A stretch of DNA of 35,063 bases. Origin: Copromyces sp. CBS 386.78. Its lineage: Eukaryota; Ascomycota; Sordariomycetes; Sordariales; Sordariaceae. The stretch covers positions 1-35,063 of the forward strand of contig MU839300.1 of the NCBI GenBank assembly GCA_030685235.1, read 5' to 3'. Under the pieces are notes generated by a model that worked only from the letters and a program-made list of their open reading frames with translations, did no database searches and was not told the DNA's origin. The position numbers and the translations under genes are program-made. Of this stretch, positions 1 to 12,233 are shown piece by piece. The first letter of the stretch is position 1. Each line of letters opens with the position of its first letter.

Positions 1-93
1 GAGATGATTGGTCCAAAAAGCGGGAGAGGGCGCGCCAAGTGGGGGAGCAGTGTATGAAGACATTGAGGGCAGTGCGAAAAGACTTTCTCTTAA
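1..93 (+). repeat. 93-bp repeat, left copy (inverted partner at 34881-34973)
   Basis: This GC-balanced stretch runs from the window edge to TCTCTTAA at 86-93. It matches the reverse complement of 34881-34973 with one difference, G6 against A. It is not RIP-degraded and changes abruptly to AT-rich gypsy sequence at 94. On the minus strand the flanking gypsy sequence is the integrase C-terminal region (GDKVLL) of element A, so the repeat interrupts or truncates that element. The left end of the repeat lies outside the window. Its nature is unknown; a terminus of a DNA transposon or a subtelomeric repeat are possibilities. Confidence 0.9.
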
Positions 94-94
94 T

Positions 95-1250
95 AAAACC
101 TTATCCCCAATTTTATATTACGGAACGTTTAATCTCTTTTCGTTAGTATTATCTTCGTATCGCCTCTACGCCTCCTTTACCTTAGTCGTTATATAGTTTA
201 AAATTATTTTAAATTAATTAATAATTTTAATAATTTTAAAATATTTATCTTATTAGGTCTTTAATATTTTTAAAGGGTATAGCGTAGCGGGTTCGACCTT
301 TATTCGGGGATAGAATTTATAATTAGTAAAAAATAATAAAATTCCTATCGTTTCTAAAATTAAATTATTAGTAGCAAACTCCGCTATTAGTAATTAATTA
401 ACTTAATTATTTTATATTTAATTAATAAAGGTTTATAAATATTTTTCTATTTCTACGTTAATATATTCTATTTATTTATTCGTAATTAAGTAAAAAGTAG
501 AAGAAGGCGTAAAATTAATTTCTAATTTCGTTAATAATACTCTTTAAAATTGTAAAATAAATTAAGAATTTTAATTAGATATAATAATATTAAATAAACT
601 ATAAATACTATAAACCTACTCTATAAAGCGGTCCGTTAATTCCTCCGCAGTCAACCCTACCGTAGGGATGAAATACTATATCTTTATTAATTTATTAATA
701 ATTACCGCAATATATTAGAATATTTATTTATAGCGTTCGTAGGGCGTTAATAATATAATATAATCAATAAAAATATCCTTCTATAGAGCGAAAGGTACTA
801 GCAAAGGCTTTAGAAACCTATATAGCGCGTACTATAATAACTTCGTCTTTATATATATTAAATAGGTCTTATAATAGGTTTTTACTACGTTATATATCCC
901 CGGCTAAAAGAAAAATTAAAAGAAAAAGCTATAAATCTTCTCCCTCCCTAAATATTCCATTCTTAGTACATTATAAATACAGCGGATTAATTAATAATAA
1001 ATTTTAACGTTTCTAAAATTAAGGAGAACCGAATTATAATAATAAATCCAGCCTTATATAATATAGTATTCCGCGAACGAAAGTTTTTTAAAGCTCCTTT
1101 TAACCTCTTTTAATTACGCTCTCTTTATTAAATCCGTTAAATAAGCGAATACGTTTTAAAAAAAGATTAATTTCTTATAAATCTCTATTATTAAATTATT
1201 TACCGACGTTTCGTTTATAATTTCCAAATTATAAAAGCAAACTATTCCGA
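95..1250 (-). pseudogene. Element A integrase remnant
   Basis: Minus-strand translation around 250-520 gives a stop-riddled version of the gypsy integrase core segment that follows the HPQTDG-type motif, ending with a recognisable FFxNY-like stretch. Near 95-115 the GDKVLL motif of the region after the core is readable. The same segment in element D (32540-32970) aligns with it, which supports the call. Several Trp and Gln codons have become stops. The reading breaks off at the 93-bp repeat. Catalytic Asp and Glu residues were not individually traced. Confidence 0.8.
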
Positions 1251-1499
1251 CGAAAACCTCCGGATCCCCCTTATTTTTAAGGACGTAGGAATTATTAACG
1301 AAAATATCCTTTTCTAATAAAACTTTATTTCTTATTAAAAAACGTTTATTACCCTCGTATTTCGGGATATCCTCTAGCTTACAACTTAACGTATTAAAGC
1401 GAATTTATAACGAGCCTAGTCGGTACTAAATAATAAAATTAAAATAGGAAAGAAATTATAACTACCTTATATACTATAATATTAATTATTTACTAACTA

Positions 1500-2570
1500 T
1501 AAACGACTTTAATCCCTTATAATCTATTAAAACTTCGAACGGCTATTATACTCCTTCCAATTTTAACTTTTACTCTTTTAGCGTTTTAATAATAATAAAT
1601 AATTCTTTATCGTAGATATTATAATTATATTCCGCTAACGAATATCGTTAATTAAAATAAATTACTAGCTATAATACCCCGTTTTCATCGTATTAAGAGA
1701 GAGTACCGCCGTAAACCTAATTTAAAGTATCCGTCTCTATAATTATTTACTTAAACTAATTATAAATACGTAATATTAGTCTACTAATAAAAATTCGCTT
1801 AAGCGTATCGAAAGAACATTAATATTAATCCTCCTATTTCCAATCCTTAACGGTCTTTTTTATTAATTCGTATAATAATCTTATTAAAATAGAAAAGTAT
1901 TTAATAAATTACTAATAGAAATTAGCGAATCCTAAAAAACGCTATAGTACCCTCTTAATATTTAGAGCCTCCTACGAAATAACTACTACTATTTTCTCTA
2001 GGTCTGTTTTAATACTTTTAAGGGTAATAATAAGCCCTAAATATTTAGTCCATTTCGTATAAAAATTATATTTATTAATATTAATTTATAGGCCCGCATT
2101 TATTATCCTCCGTAAAACCTTACTAATATACCCTATATAGTCCTCTTTATTCTCCGAATAAACGAGGATATTATTAAGGTAAGTAGTAGCGTATATATCG
2201 AAAATATTATATAGGATATCGTTAATATAATTCTAGAATATCTTTAATACCCTTTATAAACTAAACGGGTATACTAAAGATTCGAAAAGCCTAAAATAAG
2301 TAATAAATATAGTAAACTACTCGTAGCCCTCCTTTACCTGTATCCTATTAAACGTACTAATAATATCGAACTTAATAAAGATCTTCGCCTTATAAATAGT
2401 ATTAAGGGTTTCTTTAATTAACGGAATTAAATATTATATTTTTAAAATAACATTATTAATACTATAGTAATTAACGTAAATATAGACTCCCCCGCTTAGC
2501 TTTTATACTAATAAAATAGGTAAAACGGCGGCGGATTAAGAAGGATAAATAAACTTCTTTTTAAAATTTT
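1500..2570 (-). pseudogene. Element A reverse transcriptase and RNase H remnant
   Basis: Minus-strand translation of 2040-2400 gives the gypsy RT core: an AKIF-K-D start, a VYPFSL segment where functional elements have a PFGL-like motif, and the catalytic YxDD box at 2170-2181, which now reads Y-L-N-N because both Asp codons changed GAT to AAT. Downstream, 1560-1680 carries the RNase H stretch AEYNYNIYDKEL. The catalytic Asp pair is lost and stops occur at Gln/Trp positions, so no enzyme can be made. This is the strongest evidence that element A belongs to Ty3/gypsy. Confidence 0.9.
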
Positions 2571-3949
2571 CGTTAATCTATTTTTTAATAATAGTAGCCT
2601 CAATAAATAATATCGGTCTAAATTTAGCGTATAGTAACTACTCTCCTAGTTTAAATTCGATTTTATAATCGTATAAATAGTACGAGGGTATTTTATTAAT
2701 TAACGTAGGAAGAAAAATATTAATATATAATTAATAATAATCTATTAACATCCTTTTTATTTCTTCCCTAATTTTCTAAAATTTATCTACTTTATTAAAG
2801 AATTTTTAAATATCTTCCTCTATTACTTTTACTAAGTAAACGTAACGGATAATCTTTTTATAAAATAGTACGTCCTTAGTTAAATCCCTTATTAAGGTAA
2901 TAAATTTAATAATTACCGCCGCCTCCTTTTCTATTTCAAATTTATATTTACTAACTATATTATTAATAAAAGAATAGAGGGAATATAGAAAATCGTCCTT
3001 ATATTTCTCCCTTTACCCTTCGATAATATTTTCTATAATTTCGTATATAAAATCTATCTCCCGGAATTCTAAAACGGTAATTAGCCTCTTTAATTAAATA
3101 TAATTAATAATATATAGCTAAAATTAGTCTTTTTCGTAAATAAAATTAAAAGTAGCGGCGTTAAATTCTTTAATATTAATAAAATTTATACCGTCCTTAA
3201 TATATTTACTTATCTAAATATTAGTATAGTACGTACTTACTAATATATATCTCCTATTAAATTTAATATATAGTTCGTATAATATATCCCGCTTAATTAA
3301 TATTAAAATAGCGGTAGTACTTATAATACCCTATACCTTTACACTTACATAGTATACGATAAGAGCCCGCAATAAAACCATTAATAGTACCCTAGTAGGA
3401 AAGTCGGAAATCTATTCCTTAAATCCCTTATCTTTAAATTAAGGAACCTTAATAAACTAATCTTCGATTTCTTCGTACTAGGCCGCCTCCTTACGGAAAT
3501 AGCCCTTAAAAACGTAAGGAGGAGAAGAAAAGAGTTTAAAATTATTCTAGGGAAGCGCTTTCTTATAGGCGCGGGTAACTATAATAGAAACGGAACTAAA
3601 AAGGGTTCGGAATATTTCCATTTAATTATTAAGGAGCCCTATTAATAAATAACAGTCCTTATAACCTGGATAATTAAAATATATACCGCCTTTCTTATAA
3701 TCGATATATAATTTATAGAATTTTATTTAAAGGAACCTTAAAATAATTAAATATTTATTAGAGAAGTCGTAAATTAAAAAAGTAATAACTTTTTTATAGT
3801 AATTTATTTATAACCTTCTTATTATTTCTTTACTAATTATACTTTTAACGTTTTTATTTACAAATATAAATTTCTTAGGATAAAGAAGGTAGAAGCGGGG
3901 AAAATTCTATTTTATAATAAAAGAACGGTTAATAAACGTAAATATAAAA

Positions 3950-5205
3950 TATCTACTATTAATAAAAGAATTATAATAGTCTTTATATATATTAATAATT
4001 ACGTACGTAAATAATAAAATTGAATTTAAAATAATACTATTTAATAATTAAATTTATATTTCTTCTAAATCCATTAAAAAATCCCGTTATTTCTATAATA
4101 TAATTACCCGACTTAATTTCTACATACGATTAAGCATAAAAATTAAATATTTTCCGGTTCGTTATAATATTCACCGCCCGCGGCCAATTTAATCGTAAGG
4201 GTTATAATTATATTAATAACTTTTATTAAACGGACTTCCGTAGGTTCCTACCCGGTACCGCTATTACTATATTTACCCCTACCCTTCTTTTTCTTACCGG
4301 CTAATTTACTATTAGTACGAAATTTACTACCTTAATTAATAGATCCGAAGTAATTACGGGTAATATAATTTTAGTAACTATAATAATAATAAAAACCCTT
4401 TTCCCTTCGTTCTTTAAAAACTTCGGGGTCAAATATAGTAAAAAGATTTATAGAATTAAAATCTATTTAATTTCCTCTTTAACTTATAAATTTATCGGCT
4501 ATAACGGGAAGAGCCGCTATAGCGTTCTTAGAAGAGGAATTTAAATCCTTAAAAATACCCATAATTATTTTATTATAATAATTAGCGTCCTTTAATTTCC
4601 GGCTAACCTTCCTTACAAACCTTAATTACGTAATATAATTATTATCCTCAAGGAAATCCCAAAAGATTAAAATATTTCGAAGCCGTTTATTAAATTTATT
4701 ATAAAAATAATAAACCTTTATTACGTCGTTAAACCCGCATTTATCTATAAATTTAATAAATTCGATTTCGAAATACGGGAAAAGAATACTACCCTAATAA
4801 AAATCAATAAAATATTTATTAACATTTAATTTAATATTAATATTATTATATTAATTTATAAAATATATAAAAAAAACTTCGCCGGTCGCCTATAACTACT
4901 TCTTAAACTCTTTAAAAAATTCTATAAATTTCTTTAGGCCGTTATTTAATACCGAACGTAAGTTTAATCCCAACCGGAATATTACGCGTACGATTTTAAC
5001 CCATTCTATAAGGAAATAGAGGGGGTCGAATTCCTACGTAGTCCTAATTTAATTCCGTTATAACCGGAAAACGTCGTAATATTTAATATTATTTTTATCC
5101 TCCCTAATAAAAATCGGGGGGTTTTTAATAATATATTTAAGGGGCTAGGAAACGGCTATTATAGCTTCTTCGAAGGCGTTAGAAATTTCCAATATATTAA
5201 AGGGG
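3950..5205 (-). pseudogene. Element A gag (C-terminal portion) with mutated zinc knuckle
   Basis: The minus strand between about 5200 and 4250 translates into a long, stop-interrupted capsid-like protein. A CCHC knuckle position is recognisable at 4350-4391 with spacing x2, x4, x4. All three Cys codons and the His codon now read TAT or TAC (Tyr), and an internal Gln codon is TAA. A Lys/Gly-rich tail (about 4250-4300) follows. The N-terminal part of the same gag continues beyond element B at 12450-12850, so the insertion of B split this gene. Confidence 0.8.
5201..5205. repeat. Target-site duplication of element B, left copy (AGGGG)
   Basis: AGGGG lies directly before the LTR starting at 5206 and recurs at 12445-12449 directly after the other LTR. 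A 5-bp duplication is normal for Ty3/gypsy integration. It shows that B entered element A as one intact unit. Confidence 0.9.
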
Positions 5206-5416
5206 TATTACGGGGTGAGGCACTGTTGGGGGTAGGGTAGGATATACGTTGTTGTGCGGAGGAGAGGAAAGGAAGGATGTGTGCGGAGGACTGGCTATAT
5301 AGGCGAGAGCCCTAGAAGCCAGGCCGTACGCGTATATAACCCTATACGTGACCGTACTATAATAATAGTTATGGTGCGAGTGTAGGGTAGGCATGTCATA
5401 GGCTAATCTTATAATA
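5206..5416 (-). repeat. Element B LTR, left copy (3' LTR)
   Basis: 211 bp beginning TATTACGGGG and ending CTTATAATA, consistent with mutated TGTTAC...GTAACA ends. It differs from the copy at 12234-12444 at about 20 sites, all transitions, with no gaps by eye. It keeps about 15 TG and 4 CA, far more than the internal region. A 77-codon open frame on the minus strand (5197-5430) falls in it by chance, and a similar frame occurs in the other LTR. Confidence 0.93.
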
Positions 5417-5433
5417 TTATCCTCCCTCAAAAG
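5417..5433 (-). other. Polypurine tract of element B
   Basis: Read on the minus strand, TTTTGAGGGAGGATAA directly precedes the 3' LTR. This is the usual priming site for plus-strand DNA synthesis in LTR elements. Nearly the same tract precedes the LTR of element C at 15496-15510, which links the two elements. Confidence 0.8.
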
Positions 5434-6099
5434 AAGTTCTAGTAGCTTTAAACGATATATATATAAAATAATTAACCGTTATAATCGTTTAACTCTATTT
5501 CCTCTAATATTTTATTATAATTGGTAACCTTTATAAATAGTATCCTGCCTACTTAAATATCTAGCAACCTTCGCAGGATCTTCCTATAAAATAGAGTTAA
5601 AGACTCTTCTACTTCCTTATTTAATGGCTTAATCGGTTTACGAATAATCGTAATACCGTCTAATAATAGTATTGATATATCGATTACGGTAGCGGACTCG
5701 CAATTATAGCGTACTAGGCGGGCGGAGCGCCGTTTAAGGAATTTAAGAGCGGGTTTGGGATTGGGTGCCGGAGCGGTATTAATAATATATTCGGGCTACT
5801 ACTAAACTTCAAACGGTATTAGTTTATCGGGATTCTCTTTATAAAAGCGTAGGATTATTTCCTTACAATTAATAACGTTAATTTTAAATTCTTAAGTTAA
5901 TTAATAATCGCCTTTCTATTATATATAATAGTACTAATAGGTATTATTACCTAACTAAGTACAGTCGATAAACTTTTTAAAGTCCTACTTAGTACGTTCT
6001 TCGTAATCGTTTATATAAATTATAATTCTACTATTATTTACTTTAACGTTTATTAATATATTTTAATTAAGGAAGCCTCTACCGATTTAAAGCTAGACT

Positions 6100-8760
6100 A
6101 TAAAAACGTAAAAGACGGGGGCGTACTTTATATTCGAAGGTAAGGCGAAATAAATTATATAAGATTCTATTCGTATAATTTTGAACGGTCCTTCCTAGCG
6201 GGGGTAAAACTTTAATATCGGTCGGCCGTTAACGAGGTTAGTCGTATTAAAGAATATTAAATCTCCCTCCTTATATTTAGGCGAATTGATTTGGTAACGG
6301 TTAGTATTATTTTTGTAACGTACTTAAATACATTTTATTTATTAGAATATAAAATTCTAAATTATTTAAAAACGGTTAGCTAGTTCGTTAGCCTTATAAT
6401 ATTCTTTTAGTTAAATAGGTAATAGATTTAAGTGCGGTAGGGTGCGTAATTCGGTGCCTATTCGAGGATGGAAATTATAATTAGCGAAGAAGGGAGAAAT
6501 ATCGGTCGATAAGGAGGTTGTATTATTATTTATAAATTTAACGAAGGGTAATTATTTAGTTTAATTAATTTATACTTAATTAATATAAAGACGGAGGAAT
6601 TATTCTATTTCTATATTAATATATTCGGTTTGAATATTAATTTAGGAGTAGAAAGCGGAGGTTAATTTGCGAATAATAGTAAGCCGCTTATATAAAATAT
6701 TTTAAAAATGTGAAACGAATTATATACTACGATTAGAAAGGATTATATTTAATAAGTTTTAAAGGTAATATACCCGGTCGATAAAACGATTAATTAATTC
6801 TTTAATTTCTAAAATTACTATTAAAATATAATAACGTATTTTAGTTAATTAGTTAATAATAATAGTAATATATTTAAAAGTCTAGCCGCAGTAAATATTT
6901 AAAAGTAGTAGAATAATGTAATTAATAAAAATATTTTTCTATAGGGCGAACGAAACTTTAGAAAATTTTAATAAGTTAGCGGATCCTCGTTTTAAAAATT
7001 TCGTTTTAATATAAAGGAGATAGCCTTTATAGAAAATTCTAATATTATAAGCTATCCTTTCCTAATAGAAATCGTATTAAAGAAAATTGTAAATTACGTT
7101 ACGGTTAAAGTATCTTACGCTAGGGGAATTATATTGGCGGCTAATTAAAACGAATTAAAATTCTTTATTGTACGGGTCGATAATAATTTTATTACGCTAC
7201 TTAGTAATTCCGTTATTAATTACCTAATATTTTGCAAATATTTTATAGAATACTTTTTTAATATTAGGGGTCTATTATTTATAAGCGGGGTTTAATAAAT
7301 AGGAAATAACCTTTTAAAAGAAAATTAAAGTTTTGTAGCTATTAAAAATAATATTGTCGATAGATTTATCGTCGTAATCGCTTATTAAGTAGAGAGTGAA
7401 ATTTAAAGGGTTGAAGTAGCCGTTTTCGAACTATACGGGGTCTAAGAATACTTGTTAGCGGGCTATTAAACGATTATTATTAGTATTAGCGGGGCGGTCG
7501 TTGGGTTTTCGGTTTAAAGTATTAAAATAAAGGTTTTACGTCCTTAGGGTATATTTAATTAAAAAATTGAATTGTAATAAGAATTAGGACTACTTTATAT
7601 AACGTTGGGTAAATTATTTATTAATTATAAAAATTTAGAGGTTTTTATAGTCGGTTAAAATGTCGAAGGGTTGTTAAATACCTTCGAATTTTAGCCTCTA
7701 CTCTTCGAAGGCCTTAATAATAGCGAGCAATTCTTTATTATATATATTATAATTATATTCCTAGGCTATATATTTTAATAAAAAGTAAGTAATAAGGTAA
7801 AGGATACTATTATTACTATACTAAGATAGGGTACCTCCCGTAGCCCAATTGGAAGCGTTTATTTTAATTACTATTTTCTTAGACTAATTATAGATCTTTA
7901 ATACGGGTCCGCTAGTAAAAATTTATTTTAAAGCCTTAAAAACGGAATTATACGTAACGAACTATAACTATATAGTATTTTTCTTTATAAATTTATATAA
8001 TAGTCCTACTATTATCGAAAAATCTTTAATAAAATAGAGGTAGAAATTTGCGAAATTTAAAAAAGATTATAGGGATTTCTTAAATTAAGGGACTACTTAA
8101 TCGGTAACGGCTTTAACCTTTTCTAGATCTATTTCGATGCTTCTTAATATAATAATAAAGTTTAAATATTTTATTCGTATTATATAAAATTCGTATTTAT
8201 TAATATTAACGCTAAAGCTTGCTTTAGCTAAGCGGGTAAAAACGTCGTTTACATACCGCTCGTAATTTTTAACGTTATTAGAATAAATTAGGACGTTATC
8301 GAAATAAGTAATTGTATAAACGTTGAGAACGTTATAAAGAATATTATTAATATAATTCTAGAAAGCCCCGGGGGCGCTTTATAAATTAAATAGAACTATT
8401 AATAATTTAAATAAACTAAATTATATTATAAAAGCTATAAGCTATTCGTACCCTTCTTTAACGTAAATACGGTTAAAAATAGTGATAATATCGAATTTAA
8501 TAAAAATTTTAGTATAATAAATTATATTAAAGGTTTTTTTAATTAATAGTAGTAGATATTATAATTTAAAAATAATATTATTAATACTATAGTAGTCTAC
8601 ATAAACGTAGACTCCTCCTCCTAATTTCTTTATTAAAAAGATTAGAGCGGATACTTCTAATTATAACGGCCGGATAAACTTCTTCTATAATATATTATTA
8701 ATCTACTTTTTAATAATATTAAATTCGTTAGGGTTAAAAGGGCGTCCGCGAACGGCTGGG
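6100..8760 (-). pseudogene. Element B reverse transcriptase, RNase H and integrase remnants
   Basis: Reverse transcriptase lies at about 8100-8740 on the minus strand; the YxDD box at 8295-8306 now reads Y-F-D-N, so the second catalytic Asp is lost. RNase H follows at about 7620-7800 and integrase at about 6180-7350. A post-core GD-L/I-FFNT motif is readable near 6240-6280. The region shows strand-biased RIP: the plus strand has lost CA but kept TG. No open frame of useful length survives. Confidence 0.85.
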
Positions 8761-9849
8761 GGCGTAATTCCCGGGCGGAATTCGATTTTAAAATTGTAAG
8801 AATAGTAAGGGGGAAGAGTTTTAATTCCCTCCTAACGGAAAATATTTATATAATACTAATACTATCGAAGTAATTTAACCTAAATTTATACGTTAATTTT
8901 AGGGGGTTTATCGGCTTTTTTATAAAATTTCGTAATATTTTCCAAAATAATTTTATATAGGGTAATACTATTAGCGGCGAAATATTAATCGATAGCTTCC
9001 TTGTACCGGGGAAAATCGTTATCTATACTATTAATTTTAATAGAATTAGAGACTTTAACAGCCTTTAAAATAATTACGTCGCCTTTACTTACTAAACTAT
9101 CGATTTAATAATAGAAATTATTACCGAAGAATTTTTTATATTTTTATCCCTTACCTATAAAAACCTCTTTAATTATTTCTAATATAAATTTATTATTAAA
9201 GGCGGATAGGTTTAAAATACTATATTCTTCTACTAATTAATCCTCTTCTATTATATATTTAATATCTTCGGCTATATTAGCCCTTATAATATAAATAATT
9301 TAAAGGCTATATTTTTCTACTAATTAATTAAAAGCGGCGGTAAATAACTTTTTAATATCGTTAGGGTTAATAAGACCTATTAAAATATAGAAGTAACGGA
9401 TTTAGATTCGATAATCTACGGTAATAGTACGGAATCTTCTAACTACCCAGTAAGGTATTAGGACTATCCGTAATAAAAGAAGGAAAATTACGTTAAAAGG
9501 GACGGCGTTAAATATAACGGCTTAACTAAAGTCTGTTAGTATTTTACTAATTATAGAAGTTTTTAAACGGTAAATAATCCGGTTTTAAAAATAATTAAAC
9601 CGCTAACGGGCCGCTCATTTTATAATTATAAAAATAGAAATATAATAAAGGGTATCCGTTCGTAATTTAATATCGGGCTTACCCTTATTTAGGACTTTTT
9701 TATACATAGCCTTCTTAAACGTTAAATTCGCTACGTTAAATTAGGCAACCGGACTTATTATTAGGGCTTCCTACTTATTATTAGGGATCTCCCTTAGGAA
9801 ATAACTATATTCCTTATAAACTACAGTAAATTAAAATAAATTATAAGGT

Positions 9850-10160
9850 TATAAAATATTTAATAAATAGTAAACTAGCTATAAATAACCTAAAATAACG
9901 GGATTATCTTCGGCCAAATTATAAATAAATAAATTAATAATTTCGTAATAGTAGCCTATCCCTATTATAATTTTCGTAAAATAGGTAATATTACCCTTAA
10001 TAGGACTTCTATCGGCGAAGTATAAGATTTTAAAATTCGTAAATTTAAAAAAGGGGAAATAGTAATAATAAATAAAATATTTATCAATAAAGTTTAAGGC
10101 AGTATAACTACTATCGACTAAATTTAAATAATATATTTTATATAATCCGTTAGACAATTA
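9850..10160 (-). pseudogene. Element B aspartic protease remnant
   Basis: A 92-codon frame (10157-9879) stays open on the minus strand. It carries LVDSSYTALNFID where retroelement proteases have the catalytic D-S/T-G motif. The Gly is now Ser, a G-to-A change (GGC to AGC). The frame ends with PVILGYL, the hydrophobic segment near the protease C-terminus in gypsy Pol. Its position between the gag knuckle (10652-10693) and the reverse transcriptase fits. It is not an independent gene. Confidence 0.75.
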
Positions 10161-10299
10161 GATAAAGAGGTTTAATAAATTAGGGTATTTATAACGGTTA
10201 TTTATAAAAGATTTATAAATTTTAACTATATTTAACTATATAAAAATACTACCCTCTTCCCTCCGTATTTATCCTATAAATAATTACCTCTAATTGCAA

Positions 10300-12150
10300 T
10301 TTAATTTAAAAGTTACACATTTCCCTACTAATTAATATAATTAATTTTATTACTTTAAATAGGGCCGACGAAGCCGGGGACGTATACGGGGACCGGGGCT
10401 TACTAATATTACGGCGCTACAATATTATTATTATTATTAGCCGCTTAAACGTTTATAACGTTAATTTAATACTACTAATTATAGTTTTACTAACCGTAGT
10501 CCTATTAACTATAACTATACTAGCCCTACTAAAGAGCGGAATTATTATTGCCGTCCCTATTACCGCTTCTATTACCGCCCCTACCGCTACGACCACTACG
10601 ACTACTACGGGTAGAAATAGGGGGATTTTTATTAAAATTAATATAACTATAGTAAATTACTAAAAAATAATTCTTACGACTACAATAGGTATATACGCCC
10701 ATTTTTATATAATATTCGAAAATCTCTTACGAAATTATACTATATATAATAATATTAATCGCGGATATAAAATTAAAGTTTATTATATTACCGCCCTAAT
10801 TAACGGATTATTTTATAGACGAAATAATATTATAATTATTCGAGGAAGACGGTTTATAAAACGGGTTAATAAATTTTTCGTAATAAATATTATCTTTATA
10901 ACTCTAAGCTAGTAAGCGGGTTATTTAAAACTATTTACCGTAATTATTATCAGTAGGAAGCGGGTATTAATAAACGATAATATTACGGACAACCTTAATA
11001 ACTTTATTACGCAAGAAATATACTTTTATAGTATTATTTATATTATACTAGTTAATAAAGATAGTAAAGTAGTCTTCGAAAACGGTTTAACGTATATCCT
11101 TAATTATTTTTAAGTCGTTTAATTCGTAACGAATAATAACGGTAAAGTTAGAATTATTATACTTAATATCGAACTCTTTAAAAATATTTATAGTAGTTTT
11201 CTATTTCTATTTAATATTATTAATTAAATATTTGAAAATATTAGTTAACGCCGATTTAATAGCCGCGAAAGGGGGGCCTTCGAAATATTTAACGATATAC
11301 GAAAAACGTTTAAATTTAGAAGCGAAGTAGATCGGCTCGTTAATTTAATATAATTTAATTTTTATACGCTAAGAATAATACTTCTCCGCTTTTTCTAATA
11401 AAGTAATTCCTTTATTATCGAACGGAATAATATACGTACGTAATTATACCGACCTATAGCCGCTACTATTAACATTCGTAATTACTATAATAAATACTTT
11501 AATTTCCTAAATTTATTTTAATTAAGCGCGGATTTTATTAATAACTTCAACGTACTTATTTCTTTATTTCTAAAAAAATTTAAAAGTATTAATCTTAAAA
11601 TCGTTAAAAGACTATTTAAATTCGTTAATCCCTTATTAAAGTTCGGTATTTCGAATATTCAAACAATCGATCTCTTAATAAGATTTAGTAAAATCCTCTT
11701 CGATTCTCTAAACGTACGAACGGGCCTTAATTACGTCGTTATAAACGAAATAGTTGTAAGCGAGGGCGACGTCGCGGAATATTAGGACCGATACGAGTGT
11801 AAGGGCGTAATTTATAATATAATATAATAGAATGCGAATAGTAAAATTATTATCGAAGTTTATAAATATTTCAACTAAGGTATTGTAAATTACTTAATTT
11901 TTAAAGTTGGTAGCTTAAAGGGCGTTAATAGCGGTTACTATAATAAAATTATCGGTAATAACCTATAGTTAATCCGTTATTAATTATTAAATTAAATACG
12001 AATATAATTATTATTAGAATAGACCGTTTTAATTAATAGGTATAAAAGGGAGAAAGAAATAAGGTTAATACTTATTTTATATTACTTAGTTCGAATTATA
12101 TTATTTGCGACCGAATCTTTTAATTACGGAACGATTAATCGCGGATACAA
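10300..12150 (-). pseudogene. Element B gag remnant with mutated zinc knuckle
   Basis: At 10652-10693 the minus strand shows a CCHC spacing (x2, x4, x4) in which one Cys codon is still TGT, while the other two Cys and the His have become TAY (Tyr). An Arg/Gly/Ser/Asn-rich stretch (10530-10620) follows, and further upstream gag sequence extends to about 12150. Stops sit at Gln/Trp-type codons. The protein would have formed the retrotransposon capsid; it is no longer translatable. Confidence 0.72.
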
Positions 12151-12233
12151 TTTGAATAATCTTTTCTATACTAAACGTAATTTGGATTTATTTCCTTTAA
12201 GTACGCGTAGTGCGATAGTAAAGTATAATAAAC

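Larger units (their letters stand above)
94..5205 (-). mobile_element. Ty3/gypsy element A, left part (gag C-terminus to integrase), RIP-degraded
   Basis: On the minus strand, gypsy domains follow in the usual order from right to left: gag with zinc knuckle (knuckle at 4350-4391), a protease region that I could not resolve, reverse transcriptase, RNase H and integrase. Almost every interruption is a TAA or TAG at a position where gypsy proteins carry Gln or Trp, and CpA/TpG are nearly absent. The element is split by element B at 5205/12450 and ends at 94 in the integrase C-terminal region, where the 93-bp repeat begins. The 3' LTR and any chromodomain are therefore missing from the window. 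It is not functional. Confidence 0.92.

Noticed and set aside
8..196. 62-codon frame, with a similar start in the 60-codon frame at 34784-34966, as a duplicated gene
   Set aside because: Both frames begin in the 93-bp inverted repeat and run into unrelated gypsy remnants, so they are junction artefacts.
5197..5430. 77-codon frame and its near copy at 12171-12422 as possible small secreted proteins or effectors
   Set aside because: Both lie in the two LTRs of element B and are similar because the LTRs are copies; there is no signal peptide.
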